Positions 1-7,432 of a stretch of DNA of 64,000 nt are shown here, piece after piece. Numbering within the stretch: position 1 is the first letter of the stretch; each line of letters starts with the position of its first letter. Made by a program: the position numbers and the translations under genes. Origin of the DNA: an uncultured Nocardioides sp. (GTDB lineage: Bacteria > Actinomycetota > Actinomycetes > Propionibacteriales > Nocardioidaceae); contig NZ_CANKZF010000002.1 in NCBI RefSeq assembly GCF_947488515.1, positions 1,028,294 to 1,092,293 of the forward strand. Direction: 5' to 3'. The notes beneath the pieces are model-generated. The model searched no databases and had not been told where the DNA came from. It saw only the letters and a program-made list of their open reading frames with translations.

Positions 1-332
1 GAGCCGGGCTGGGCGAACGGGATCTCGCGCTGGGCGCGGCCGTCGCTGAGGATCTCCTTCAGGCCGGCGCGCTGCTCGGCGGTCATCACGCCGAGGGTGA
101 GGTCGACCGACGCGACGCCGGGGACCTTCGTGACGGCCGCGGTGACGTCGCGGTTGATGGTGTCCTTGAGCGGGCAGCCGGCCACGGTCAGCAGCACGTG
201 GACCGCGACCGAGCCGTCGTCGGCCACCTCGACGGTGTCGACCATCCCCAGCTCCGTGATCGGGCGCTTGATCTCGGGATCGTTGACGGTCGCCAGGGCG
301 TCCATCACCTGCTGCTGCGTGGGGGTGCTCAT
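1..332 (-). CDS. Mrp/ApbC-family Fe-S carrier ATPase, N-terminal part (cut by window edge)
   Basis: Only the first 110 residues lie in the window; the gene runs off the left edge. The visible part is a MIP18/DUF59-type domain: it starts MSTPTQQQVMDAL, continues with the typical DPEIKRPITELGMV segment, then VLLTVAGCPLKDTI with the family's conserved Cys, and ends near GLKEILSDGRAQ. In actinobacteria this domain usually precedes a P-loop NTPase of the Mrp/ApbC type that carries Fe-S clusters in the cytoplasm; that ATPase part would lie outside the window, so full length is inferred. The ATG at 332 is the first in frame and fits the usual start of the domain. A free-standing DUF59 protein (SufT-like) is the alternative. 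Confidence 0.85.
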   Translation of the reverse strand, partial: MSTPTQQQVMDALATVNDPEIKRPITELGMVDTVEVADDGSVAVHVLLTVAGCPLKDTINRDVTAAVTKVPGVASVDLTLGVMTAEQRAGLKEILSDGRAQREIPFAQPG

Positions 333-363
333 GATGGTGAAGTCTACGAGCCACCCCGTGGGC

Positions 364-876
364 TCACGGCCCCGGCTCGTCCTCCGGCTCGCGGCGCGAC
401 AGGTCCTCGATGTCACCCAGCAGGCCGCGGAGCTCCGAGCGGAGGAAGTCGCGGGTGGCGACCTCGCCGACCGACATCCGCAGCGAGGCGACCTCGCGGG
501 CCAGGAACTCCATGTCGGCGTGGGCGCGGGCGTTGGCCTGGCGGTCCTGCTCGGCGACCACCTTGTCGCGCTGCTCCTGGCGGTTCTGGGCGAGCAGGAT
601 CAGCGGGGCGGCGTAGGACGCCTGGAGGCTGAGCATGAGCGTCAGGAAGATGAACGGGAACTCGTCGAAGCGCAGGTCCGCGGGGGCCAGCACGTTCCAG
701 CAGATCCAGGCGGCGACGAACATCGTCATCCAGAGCAGGAACTTCGCGGTGCCCATGTAGCGGGCGAACGACTCGGCGAACACGCCGAACGTGTCGGCGT
801 CGACCGACGGCCGGCGCACGATCTGGCGCCGGGTGTCGCGCGGCGTGTCGAGGCGGGGACGGCGGTTCTCGCTCAC
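364..876 (-). CDS. DUF1003 membrane protein
   Basis: 170 residues with a GTG start that overlaps the stop of the upstream MgtE-like gene (GTGA), so the two are translationally coupled. The layout is a basic N-terminus, a first hydrophobic segment at about residues 45-63 (FLLWMTMFVAAWICW), a second at about 73-97, then a charged, probably coiled-coil cytoplasmic tail with VASLRMSVGEVATRDFLRSEL. This two-helix plus coiled-coil plan is DUF1003. Its molecular role is unknown. Its pairing with an MgtE-N/CBS protein recurs in actinobacteria as far as I recall, which hints at ion-related sensing but does not prove it. Confidence 0.85.
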   Translation of the reverse strand: MSENRRPRLDTPRDTRRQIVRRPSVDADTFGVFAESFARYMGTAKFLLWMTMFVAAWICWNVLAPADLRFDEFPFIFLTLMLSLQASYAAPLILLAQNRQEQRDKVVAEQDRQANARAHADMEFLAREVASLRMSVGEVATRDFLRSELRGLLGDIEDLSRREPEDEPGP

Positions 877-2168
877 CCGGCCCTCCCCGCGCTCGGTCCG
901 CCGTTGATCCGGCCGGGCCGCGGGGCGCGGTCGCGCCAGCCCTCGGGCAGCATGTGGTCGAGCAGGTCGTCGACGGTGACCGCGCCGAGCAGGCGCCCCT
1001 CGTCGTCCACCACGGGGGCCGCGACCAGGTTGTACGTCGCCAGGTGGGCGGCGACCTGGTCCATGGAGGCGTCGGGGCGCAACGGGTCCATCGACTCGTC
1101 GAGCGCGGCAGCGACCAGCGTCGAGGGGGGCTCGCGCAGCAGCCGCTGGATGTGCGCGGCGCCGAGGAGCTTGCCGGTCGGGGTCTCGAGGGGCTGGCGG
1201 CAGACGTAGACCAGGGCGGCGAGGGCGGGCGTCAGCTCGGGGTTGCGCACGTGGGCGAGCGCGTCGGCGATGGTGGCGTCGGGGGAGAGGATCACCGGCT
1301 CCGGCGTCATCATCGCCCCGGCGGTGTCGTCGGCGTAGGACATCAGGCGCCGGACGTCCTCGGCCTCCTCGGGCTCCATCAGCCCGAGCAGGGTGGCGGC
1401 GGTCTCGGGGTTGAGGTCGGCGATCAGGTCGGCGGCGTCGTCGGCCGACATCTCCTCGAGGATGTCGGCAGCTCGCTCGGAGTCGAGGTGCTCGAGGATC
1501 TCGACCTGGTCCTCGTCGGGGAGCTCCTCCAGGACGTCGGCGAGGCGCTCGTCGTCGAGGGCCGCGACCACGGCCGTACGCCGCTCCGGCGGGAGGTCGT
1601 GGATCATGTTGGCCGCGTCGGCCGGGCGCATCTCGTTGAGGGCGGCGATCAGGTGGGTGGCGCCCTGCGTGGGCTCGTGCTTCGTCAGCCCCGTGACGTC
1701 GCGCCACTCCACGACGTGGGTCTGGCCGCGCCGCCGGAAGCCCTTGCTCGGCTCCTGCACCGCGACCCGCGACAGCACCCAGTCGCGGTTGCGGGCCTGC
1801 TCCATCGCCACGTCGTAGACCACGCCGGTGGTGCCGCCGTCCTTGGCCGGGTCCTTGATGGTCACGGTGCGGTCGAGCATCTGGCCCATGACGAGCGTCT
1901 CGGTCGAGCGCTGCTCGAACCGGCGCATGTTGAGCAGCCCGGTCGTGTGGACCTGACCGCTGTCGATCGCGGTGATCCGGGTCATCGGCACGAAGATCCG
2001 GCGTCGGCCGAACACCTCGGCGACCATGCCGAGGACACGCGGCTGGCTCGTCTCCGTGCGGAGCGCGACGACCAGGTCGCGCACCTTGGCCACCTGGTCG
2101 CCCTGGGGGTCGAAGATCGGCAGCCCGACGAGCCGGGCCACGAAGACGCGGGTCGGGGTGGTGCTCAC
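873..2168 (-). CDS. Soluble MgtE N-domain / CBS-domain protein
   Basis: 431 residues from a GTG at 2168 (VSTTPTRVF). The first ~180 residues look like PRC-barrel repeats (ARLVGLPIFDPQGDQVAKVR). Next comes an MgtE-N superhelix rich in short acidic repeats (LPPERRTAVVAALDDERLAD, DLNPETAATLLGLMEPEEAE), then a CBS pair (MTPEPVILSPDATIADAL; APVVDDEGRLLGAVTVDDLL). There is no hydrophobic channel domain, so this is the cytosolic sensor half of an Mg2+ channel without the pore. Family knowledge suggests Mg2+ or nucleotide sensing. It is first of a two-gene unit with the overlapping DUF1003 gene. An in-frame upstream ATG at 2222 exists, but its extension shows no family similarity. Confidence 0.85.
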   Translation of the reverse strand: MSTTPTRVFVARLVGLPIFDPQGDQVAKVRDLVVALRTETSQPRVLGMVAEVFGRRRIFVPMTRITAIDSGQVHTTGLLNMRRFEQRSTETLVMGQMLDRTVTIKDPAKDGGTTGVVYDVAMEQARNRDWVLSRVAVQEPSKGFRRRGQTHVVEWRDVTGLTKHEPTQGATHLIAALNEMRPADAANMIHDLPPERRTAVVAALDDERLADVLEELPDEDQVEILEHLDSERAADILEEMSADDAADLIADLNPETAATLLGLMEPEEAEDVRRLMSYADDTAGAMMTPEPVILSPDATIADALAHVRNPELTPALAALVYVCRQPLETPTGKLLGAAHIQRLLREPPSTLVAAALDESMDPLRPDASMDQVAAHLATYNLVAAPVVDDEGRLLGAVTVDDLLDHMLPEGWRDRAPRPGRINGGPSAGRAG

Positions 2169-2360
2169 GGCCGCAACGTTAGCGTGCCCCCGTCCTTCGT
2201 GAACCGCCTCCACGCCGCGCACGTGGTGTACCCTGACGTCGCACGAGTCACTTCTGTCACATCGATCGGACCCGGGCCGACACGTCGACGACGTGTGGGG
2301 AGGGTCACGGTCGGGTCACCTCGACGACGCCACTTCCCCGACATCTGTGAGGCCCCCTCC

Positions 2361-4274
2361 ATGCCCGGCACGACTGCTTCCTCGCGCCCGACCTCCCTCC
2401 GACGCCTCTGCGCCGTCGGCCTGACCCTCGCCACGGCCCTGCTCGTGGCCCCGGTTGCGCCCGACGCCGGCCTCGCGCCCGCCGCGGCGACCGAGCCAGC
2501 CGCCACGCCCGTCGCGGCCCGGACCATGGAGGTCCCGCAGACGACCCCGGCCACCGGGTTCCGTGTGGCCAGCTTCAACGTCCTCGGCGCCGACCACACC
2601 GCGCCCGGCGGCAAGCGGAAGGGCTGGGAGTCCGGCACCGTCCGCATGGACCGCGTCGTCTCCCTGCTGGGGCAGAACACCCTCGACGTCGTCGGCTTCC
2701 AGGAGTTCCAGCCGCCGCAGGCGGCCCGCTTCGCGGAGCTGATGGGCACGTCGTGGCAGACCTACCCGGGCCTCGACAGCACGGCCGGCCCGTCGGTCAA
2801 CTCGATCGGCTGGCGCACCGACGTGTGGACGCTCCTCGAGGCGCGCACCCTCCCGATCCCGTACTTCGACGGCGTGCCGAGCCGGATGCCGGCCGTGCTC
2901 CTGCAGAACGTCGCCACCGGCCGCCGCGTGTGGTTCTTCAACACCCACAACCCGGCCGACGTCCGTGGTCCGGCGCAGGCCTACCGCGACGCCGGCTTCG
3001 CGATGGAGGTCGCCCTCGCCAACGAGCTGCGGGCGGCCTACCCCGACGCTCCGTTCATCTCGCTGGGCGACAAGAACGAGCGCGCCAGCTACTACTGCAA
3101 GGTCGCCCCCGGCGCCAACATGTGGGCGGCGAGCGGCGGCTTCGTCGACGGCAGCACCTGCTCGGCGCCCGGCGGCGGCGCGATCGACTGGATCATGGGG
3201 ACCAAGGACGTCTTCTTCAACAGCTACACCCGCGTGTGGAACGACTACGTCTCCAAGACCAGCGACCACCCGCTCTACACCGCCAACGTCGTCGTCCCGG
3301 CCTCCGCGCCGGTCGGCGTCGACCACGTCGTGGTGGTCGCCGTCCCCGGCCTGACCTCGGCCATCGCGGGCGGCTCGAGCGCCCCGGGCGAGGCCACCCG
3401 CATGGCCACCAACGGCACGTCGACGATGAACGCCCGGACCGTCACCGAGAACACCCAGGCCGACGCCAACCTGATGTCGCTCCTCACCGGACGCCGGGTG
3501 TTCCCCAAGGCCGGCGGCCACGGCGTCGGCTCCAAGAAGACGCTCCCGTCCACGGTCCACGACTCGGCCGGACAGTACGTCTCGAGCCTCTTCGACCTCG
3601 CGCACAACAACTCGGGGCGGACGATGTTCGCCTCGAGCCGCCAGGAGAACCAGCTCGTCCTCCGCAGCTGGAACCGCAAGAGCGGCGGCAAGGACCCCTA
3701 CGGCGTCGACGACGGGACCGCCAAGATCGACCGGTTCAAGATCATGCGCGACGACTCGAAGAGCGTCGGCTGGTGGCGCGACACCATCGAGCGCAAGCCC
3801 GCCGAGCTGAGCGTCATCGAGCTCTCGGGCGTGATGAAGGCCGGGCTGGACGGTGGCTTCAAGGGCCAGACGTACCAGAAGGCGGTCCGCAAGGCGTTCC
3901 AGAAGGTGGCCGGCATCCGTCGCAGCATCGCCAAGTCGCCCGAGATGAACGGCACCACGCTGCTCATCGTCACCGGCACCGGCGGCGCGCAGAAGTCGCG
4001 CGGGTCGTCGCGCACCTGGGCCAAGAGCTACAAGGTGCCGATGTGGGTGACCGGTCCGGGTGTCCCGGCCGGCAGCGACCTCTACGCGCTCAACCCGTCC
4101 TTCGCCTCGCCCGGCAGCGCGCAGCCGGGCTACTCCGGCACCCAGCCCATCCGGGTCGGCGACCTGACCAACCTGGTGACACGCTCGCTGGGCGTCCCGC
4201 CGGTGCCGGCGTCCTCGATGGACCCGGAGCAGCGGTTCCAGGTCTTCGACCCGCTGCTGGTGCCCGGGTCCTGA
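2361..4274 (+). CDS. Secreted EEP nuclease/phosphatase fused to a degenerate alkaline-phosphatase-fold domain
   Basis: 637 residues. A Sec signal peptide (SLRRLCAVGLTLATALLVAP, then Ala-rich) is followed by an EEP (DNase I-like) domain at about 67-312 with its catalytic set present: SFNVLG (71-76), VGFQEF (E115), NTHNPAD (H196), GDKN (D237, N239), DW (276-277) and SDH (301-303). The second domain, about 319-637, follows the type I phosphodiesterase/alkaline phosphatase plan (ANLMSLLTGR, LRSWNRKSGGKD, YKVPMWVTGPGVPAGSDLYA). However, its metal ligands are lost: the usual Asp in the first strand is Pro (AVPG, 327-330), the D-x-x-x-G-H region reads SGVMKAGLDGG, and the DHG site reads GTG. The N-terminal half is probably active and the C-terminal half non-catalytic. 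The ATG at 2361 is chosen because it opens the signal peptide. Confidence 0.85.
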   Translation: MPGTTASSRPTSLRRLCAVGLTLATALLVAPVAPDAGLAPAAATEPAATPVAARTMEVPQTTPATGFRVASFNVLGADHTAPGGKRKGWESGTVRMDRVVSLLGQNTLDVVGFQEFQPPQAARFAELMGTSWQTYPGLDSTAGPSVNSIGWRTDVWTLLEARTLPIPYFDGVPSRMPAVLLQNVATGRRVWFFNTHNPADVRGPAQAYRDAGFAMEVALANELRAAYPDAPFISLGDKNERASYYCKVAPGANMWAASGGFVDGSTCSAPGGGAIDWIMGTKDVFFNSYTRVWNDYVSKTSDHPLYTANVVVPASAPVGVDHVVVVAVPGLTSAIAGGSSAPGEATRMATNGTSTMNARTVTENTQADANLMSLLTGRRVFPKAGGHGVGSKKTLPSTVHDSAGQYVSSLFDLAHNNSGRTMFASSRQENQLVLRSWNRKSGGKDPYGVDDGTAKIDRFKIMRDDSKSVGWWRDTIERKPAELSVIELSGVMKAGLDGGFKGQTYQKAVRKAFQKVAGIRRSIAKSPEMNGTTLLIVTGTGGAQKSRGSSRTWAKSYKVPMWVTGPGVPAGSDLYALNPSFASPGSAQPGYSGTQPIRVGDLTNLVTRSLGVPPVPASSMDPEQRFQVFDPLLVPGS

Positions 4275-4384
4275 CCGCGACGGTTGGTGCCGGGTGACGG
4301 CGCCCGGTTAGGCTTGCCTCTCTGAGCCGTCCACGCCCGGCGTGGAGTCGTCCGCCGGGGCCGTCGGCTCGCCCTCCGCAGAAG

Positions 4385-5584
4385 GTGGCCGTGAAGCACA
4401 AGGACCCCGAGACGACGAGCAGTGCGGGCAGCCCGCGCCGCTCGCGCGTCGAGCTGTGGGCTCCGTTCCTCGTGCTCGCGGTCGTCGCCGCCGTGGTGTG
4501 GGCGTCGTTCTGGTCCGACTCGGCGGTCGACGACGTCGCCAGCGACCGGTCGGGCGCCTCGCAGGCCACGGCTGCTTCGGACGACACGGGCGACTCGGGC
4601 GACGCGGGCGACCCCGACGGGTCGGGCGACGACGGTGCGGGGGAGCGGTCCGGATCGGCCGGAGCCGAGCCCGAGCACGCGGAGCCCGAGCAGCTCGAGG
4701 AGTCCGTACGCCGCTTCCGTGCCGCCCAGCGCCGGCTCGCCGCCCGCGTCTCCCGTCAGGTCAAGGTCGTCGAGCGGCGCACCCAGCCGTTCGAGTTCCA
4801 GGTCGCGTCCTACAACGTCCTCGGCGACTCGCACACGGGGCCTGGGGGCAACAAGCCCGGCTTCCCCGACGGCGGTCCGCGCATGGACATGTCCATCGCA
4901 GCGCTGCGCAGCAACGGCATCGACGTCGTGGGGTTCCAGGAGTTCGAGCAGAGCCAGTACGGCATGTTCACCTCGCGCGCGGGGGAGTACTCGCTCTACC
5001 CGGGGATGTCGCTGGGCAACAAGTCCGTGCGCTTCAACATCGCCTGGCGCTCCGACGTGTTCCAGCTGGTGGAGGCCCACACGCTCTCCATCCCGTACGC
5101 CGGCGGCAGCCGGATCGCGATGCCGGTCGTCCTGCTGGAGTCGATCAGCACCGGTCGCCGGGCGTGGTTCGCCAACTTCCACAACCCCGCCGACACGCCC
5201 AACCTCGGCAACAATGCTCGCTGGCGGGCCGAGGCGGCCGCCATCGAGGTCGCCCACCTCACCGAGCTGCACCAGGCCGACGGCACCCCGGTGATCGCGA
5301 CCGGCGACTACAACGAGCGTGCCGAGATCTTCTGCCGCTTCACCGCCGGCGGCGTCTTCACGGCCGCAGCGGGAGGCAGCTCGGCCGGCGGCTGCTCCCC
5401 GCCGCCGAGCATGCAGGTCGACTGGGTCTTCGGCTCCACCGGCGTCGCCTTCACCGGCTACTCCGTCACCGGAACGGGCCAGGCGTCGGACCACAGCATG
5501 GTGCACAGCACGGCGACGCTCACCGGGGACGACGGCGAGACCGAGGTCCAGACCGACACCGACACCGACGGCGATGGCCAGTAG
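4385..5584 (+). CDS. Membrane-anchored EEP-family nuclease/phosphatase
   Basis: 399 residues, a paralogue of the preceding gene and 110 bp downstream. A short basic N-terminus is followed by one transmembrane segment (about 24-42), a low-complexity Asp/Ser/Gly linker to about residue 105, a basic helix, and an EEP domain with SYNVLG (142-147), VVGFQEFEQ (E186), FANFHNPAD, GDYNERA (307-313), QVDW and SDH (368-370). All the usual catalytic motifs are present, so it is predicted to be an active phosphoesterase or nuclease facing the cell exterior. The C-terminus is an acidic Asp/Thr tail. It lacks the alkaline-phosphatase domain of its neighbour. The start is GTG at 4385 or 4391, without a strong ribosome site. 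A TAGGCT hexamer at 4309-4314 could be its -10. The substrate cannot be told from sequence. Confidence 0.85.
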   Translation: MAVKHKDPETTSSAGSPRRSRVELWAPFLVLAVVAAVVWASFWSDSAVDDVASDRSGASQATAASDDTGDSGDAGDPDGSGDDGAGERSGSAGAEPEHAEPEQLEESVRRFRAAQRRLAARVSRQVKVVERRTQPFEFQVASYNVLGDSHTGPGGNKPGFPDGGPRMDMSIAALRSNGIDVVGFQEFEQSQYGMFTSRAGEYSLYPGMSLGNKSVRFNIAWRSDVFQLVEAHTLSIPYAGGSRIAMPVVLLESISTGRRAWFANFHNPADTPNLGNNARWRAEAAAIEVAHLTELHQADGTPVIATGDYNERAEIFCRFTAGGVFTAAAGGSSAGGCSPPPSMQVDWVFGSTGVAFTGYSVTGTGQASDHSMVHSTATLTGDDGETEVQTDTDTDGDGQ

Positions 5585-5612
5585 GCGCTGAAGCCCGGCC
5601 CCTGCCGCTCGG

Positions 5613-5618
5613 TATAGT
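5613..5618 (+). promoter_or_regulatory. Candidate -10 of a leaderless promoter
   Basis: TATAGT lies 7 nt before the GTG at 5626. That spacing would put the transcription start at or next to the start codon, and no ribosome site is visible. Confidence 0.5.
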
Positions 5619-5625
5619 CCGCCGC

Positions 5626-7191
5626 GTGAGGTCCCTGAGCCAGTTGAGGCGTGCCGCCGCGCTGGAGGTCCTCCGGATCGACCCCGCGGGCCTGCTGGTC
5701 GCCGGCACCCGCGACCAGCTCGTCGACGTCGCCTTCGACGGCCGCCGCATCTGGTCCTTCTGGCTGCTGCGCGACGGTGAGCAGGGCGACGACGGCATCA
5801 CCCTCACCTGGCCGAAGCCGCTGCGCCCGTTCCTCGACGGCGTGACCGAGGTGACGCTGAGCGACCCCGGCAGCGACACCGTGCTGTTCTCGCGCACCGT
5901 GCAGTTCGGGGAGCGTCCGGACCGGATCGAGGTGGTCAACCCCGCCGGCCGCCCGCTGAGCCTCGACAAGTCCCTCAAGCTCGTCGAGACCTTCGACACG
6001 CGCGACGCCGCGCAGGTCGAGCCCCTGCTCGACGCGATCGAGGAGGTGCTCGGCGCGCTTCGCCAGGTCGGGCTCGACGCCTTCCTCGCCTACGGCACGG
6101 CCCTCGGCGCCATCCGCGACGGCGGCCTCATCGGCCACGACAGCGACGCCGACCTCGGCTACGTCAGCACCCACGACCACCCGGTAGACGTGATCCGGGA
6201 GTCGTTCCGGATCCAGCGCGCGCTCACCGACATGGGCTACCGCGTCACGCGCTACAGCGCCATCGCGCTGAAGGTGCACGTGCTCGAGAGCGACGGCCTC
6301 GACCGCGGCCTCGACGTCTTCGGCGGGTTCATGCGCGACGGCACCCTCTACCTCATGGGCGAGATCGCCGTCCCCTTCCGGCGCGAGTGGATCTACCCGC
6401 TCGGGACGGCGTCGCTGGAGGGCCGGGAGCTCCCGGTCCCGGCCGACACCGACAAGTTCCTCACCGCCACCTACGGTCCCCACTGGCGCGTGCCCGACCC
6501 GGCCTACAAGTTCACCACCCCCGCGAGCACCATCGAGCTGTTCAACGGCTGGTTCCGCGGGATGCGCACCGGCCGCGCCGGGTGGCACGCCTACCACAAG
6601 CGCACCGCGCACCACTCCACGTCCGTCTCGGCCGTCGCCGAGGCGGTCGCCGAGCGCCACCCGGACCTCGCGACGTACGTCGACATCGGCTGCGGGCGCG
6701 GCACCGACGTCGCGTGGTTCGCCGACCGCGGCGTCACCGCGATCGGTCTCGACTTCCAGCCCTACGCCTACGACGCGGAGGCGCAGCGCCGCGCCGACGA
6801 CCCACGCGTGACGTTCCAGCTCTTCAACCTCCTCGAGCTGCGCCACGTCCTCGCGGTCCCCGCCTGGATCGCCCGGATGCCGGGCCCGCGCGCCGTCGGC
6901 TGCGTCCACGTCGTCGAGCGCCTCGGACGCCGTGGCCGGCTCAACATGCTGCGCTCGGCCCGCATGGTCCTGGCCGGGACGACCGGCACCCTGCACCTGC
7001 AGTTCCTCAGCGAGAAGGGGCGCGACGGCTACGCTCGCCGCACCGGAGCCCGCAAGCCCCTCGACCCGGCGATCGTCGCGGCCGAGGTCGAGGAGTCGGG
7101 AGGCCGGGTCCTCGAGGAGGTCCGCGAGCACGTCTCGGACGCCCCCGGCAGCTCGCAGGTGTGCCGCATGATCATCGACTGGAACGCGTGA
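5626..7191 (+). CDS. LicD-like transferase fused to SAM-dependent methyltransferase
   Basis: 521 residues from GTG 5626. Residues 1-125 form an unassigned beta-rich N-terminal part. Residues ~130-300 resemble the LicD/nucleotidyltransferase fold: YGTALGAIRDGGLIGHDSDA (156-175) corresponds to the LicD 'GTLLGAVR..G..WDDDID' motif, with acidic residues D172, D174 and D176. Residues ~318-521 form a class I methyltransferase, with VDIGCGRG (352-359) as the SAM loop and a later LHLQFLSEKG strand. LicD proteins transfer phosphoryl-alcohol groups (such as phosphocholine) to surface glycans; the fused methyltransferase suggests a two-step decoration of a polymer or glycolipid. A likely leaderless promoter precedes it, and a small coiled-coil gene and a sulfotransferase follow closely. 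The substrate is unknown. Confidence 0.75.
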   Translation: MRSLSQLRRAAALEVLRIDPAGLLVAGTRDQLVDVAFDGRRIWSFWLLRDGEQGDDGITLTWPKPLRPFLDGVTEVTLSDPGSDTVLFSRTVQFGERPDRIEVVNPAGRPLSLDKSLKLVETFDTRDAAQVEPLLDAIEEVLGALRQVGLDAFLAYGTALGAIRDGGLIGHDSDADLGYVSTHDHPVDVIRESFRIQRALTDMGYRVTRYSAIALKVHVLESDGLDRGLDVFGGFMRDGTLYLMGEIAVPFRREWIYPLGTASLEGRELPVPADTDKFLTATYGPHWRVPDPAYKFTTPASTIELFNGWFRGMRTGRAGWHAYHKRTAHHSTSVSAVAEAVAERHPDLATYVDIGCGRGTDVAWFADRGVTAIGLDFQPYAYDAEAQRRADDPRVTFQLFNLLELRHVLAVPAWIARMPGPRAVGCVHVVERLGRRGRLNMLRSARMVLAGTTGTLHLQFLSEKGRDGYARRTGARKPLDPAIVAAEVEESGGRVLEEVREHVSDAPGSSQVCRMIIDWNA

Positions 7192-7204
7192 GGTGGGAGC
7201 AGAC

Positions 7205-7432
7205 ATGTTCGGACTGGGCAATCGGAAGGGGCATGGCTCCGGCCCCGAGGTCGACGGCAACCTCGAGAAGCGCGTCGCCGCCCTCGAGGAGGCCGTCCAG
7301 GAGAACCGCGCCCTCAACGTGCGGCTGGCCGAGCTCACCGACGTCGTGACCGAGCTGCTGCTGCCCGTGGCCGCGCGCGACGAGGAGAGGCTGGAGGAGC
7401 TGCTCGGGAAGTACCGCGGGGACTTCTCTTGA
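7205..7432 (+). CDS. Small coiled-coil protein (DUF6752-like)
   Basis: 75 residues. The ATG at 7205 is preceded by an AGGTGGGAG ribosome site 4 nt upstream; an in-frame GTG at 7193 is less likely. A Gly/basic start (MFGLGNRKGHG) is followed by one long amphipathic helix, NLEKRVAALEEAVQENRALN then VRLAELTDVVTELLLPVAAR, ending in an acidic tail. It resembles the short family I recall as DUF6752 in Nocardioides-type genomes; I cannot verify that. Its stop overlaps the TTG start of the sulfotransferase (TTGA), so it is coupled to that gene and probably acts with it, perhaps as an oligomerisation or tethering partner. Confidence 0.7.
   Translation: MFGLGNRKGHGSGPEVDGNLEKRVAALEEAVQENRALNVRLAELTDVVTELLLPVAARDEERLEELLGKYRGDFS

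Noticed and set aside
954..2360. A very long open frame continuing upstream of the EEP-phosphatase start at 2361
   Set aside because: It runs antisense to the well-supported MgtE-like gene, is rich in Gly/Val/Arg shadow sequence and has no domain; the signal peptide at 2361 marks the real start.
4309..4327. TTAGGCTTGCCT-type sequence as an iron-regulator (DtxR/IdeR) box
   Set aside because: Only one half resembles the consensus and no iron gene is adjacent; a plain TAGGCT -10 explains it better.
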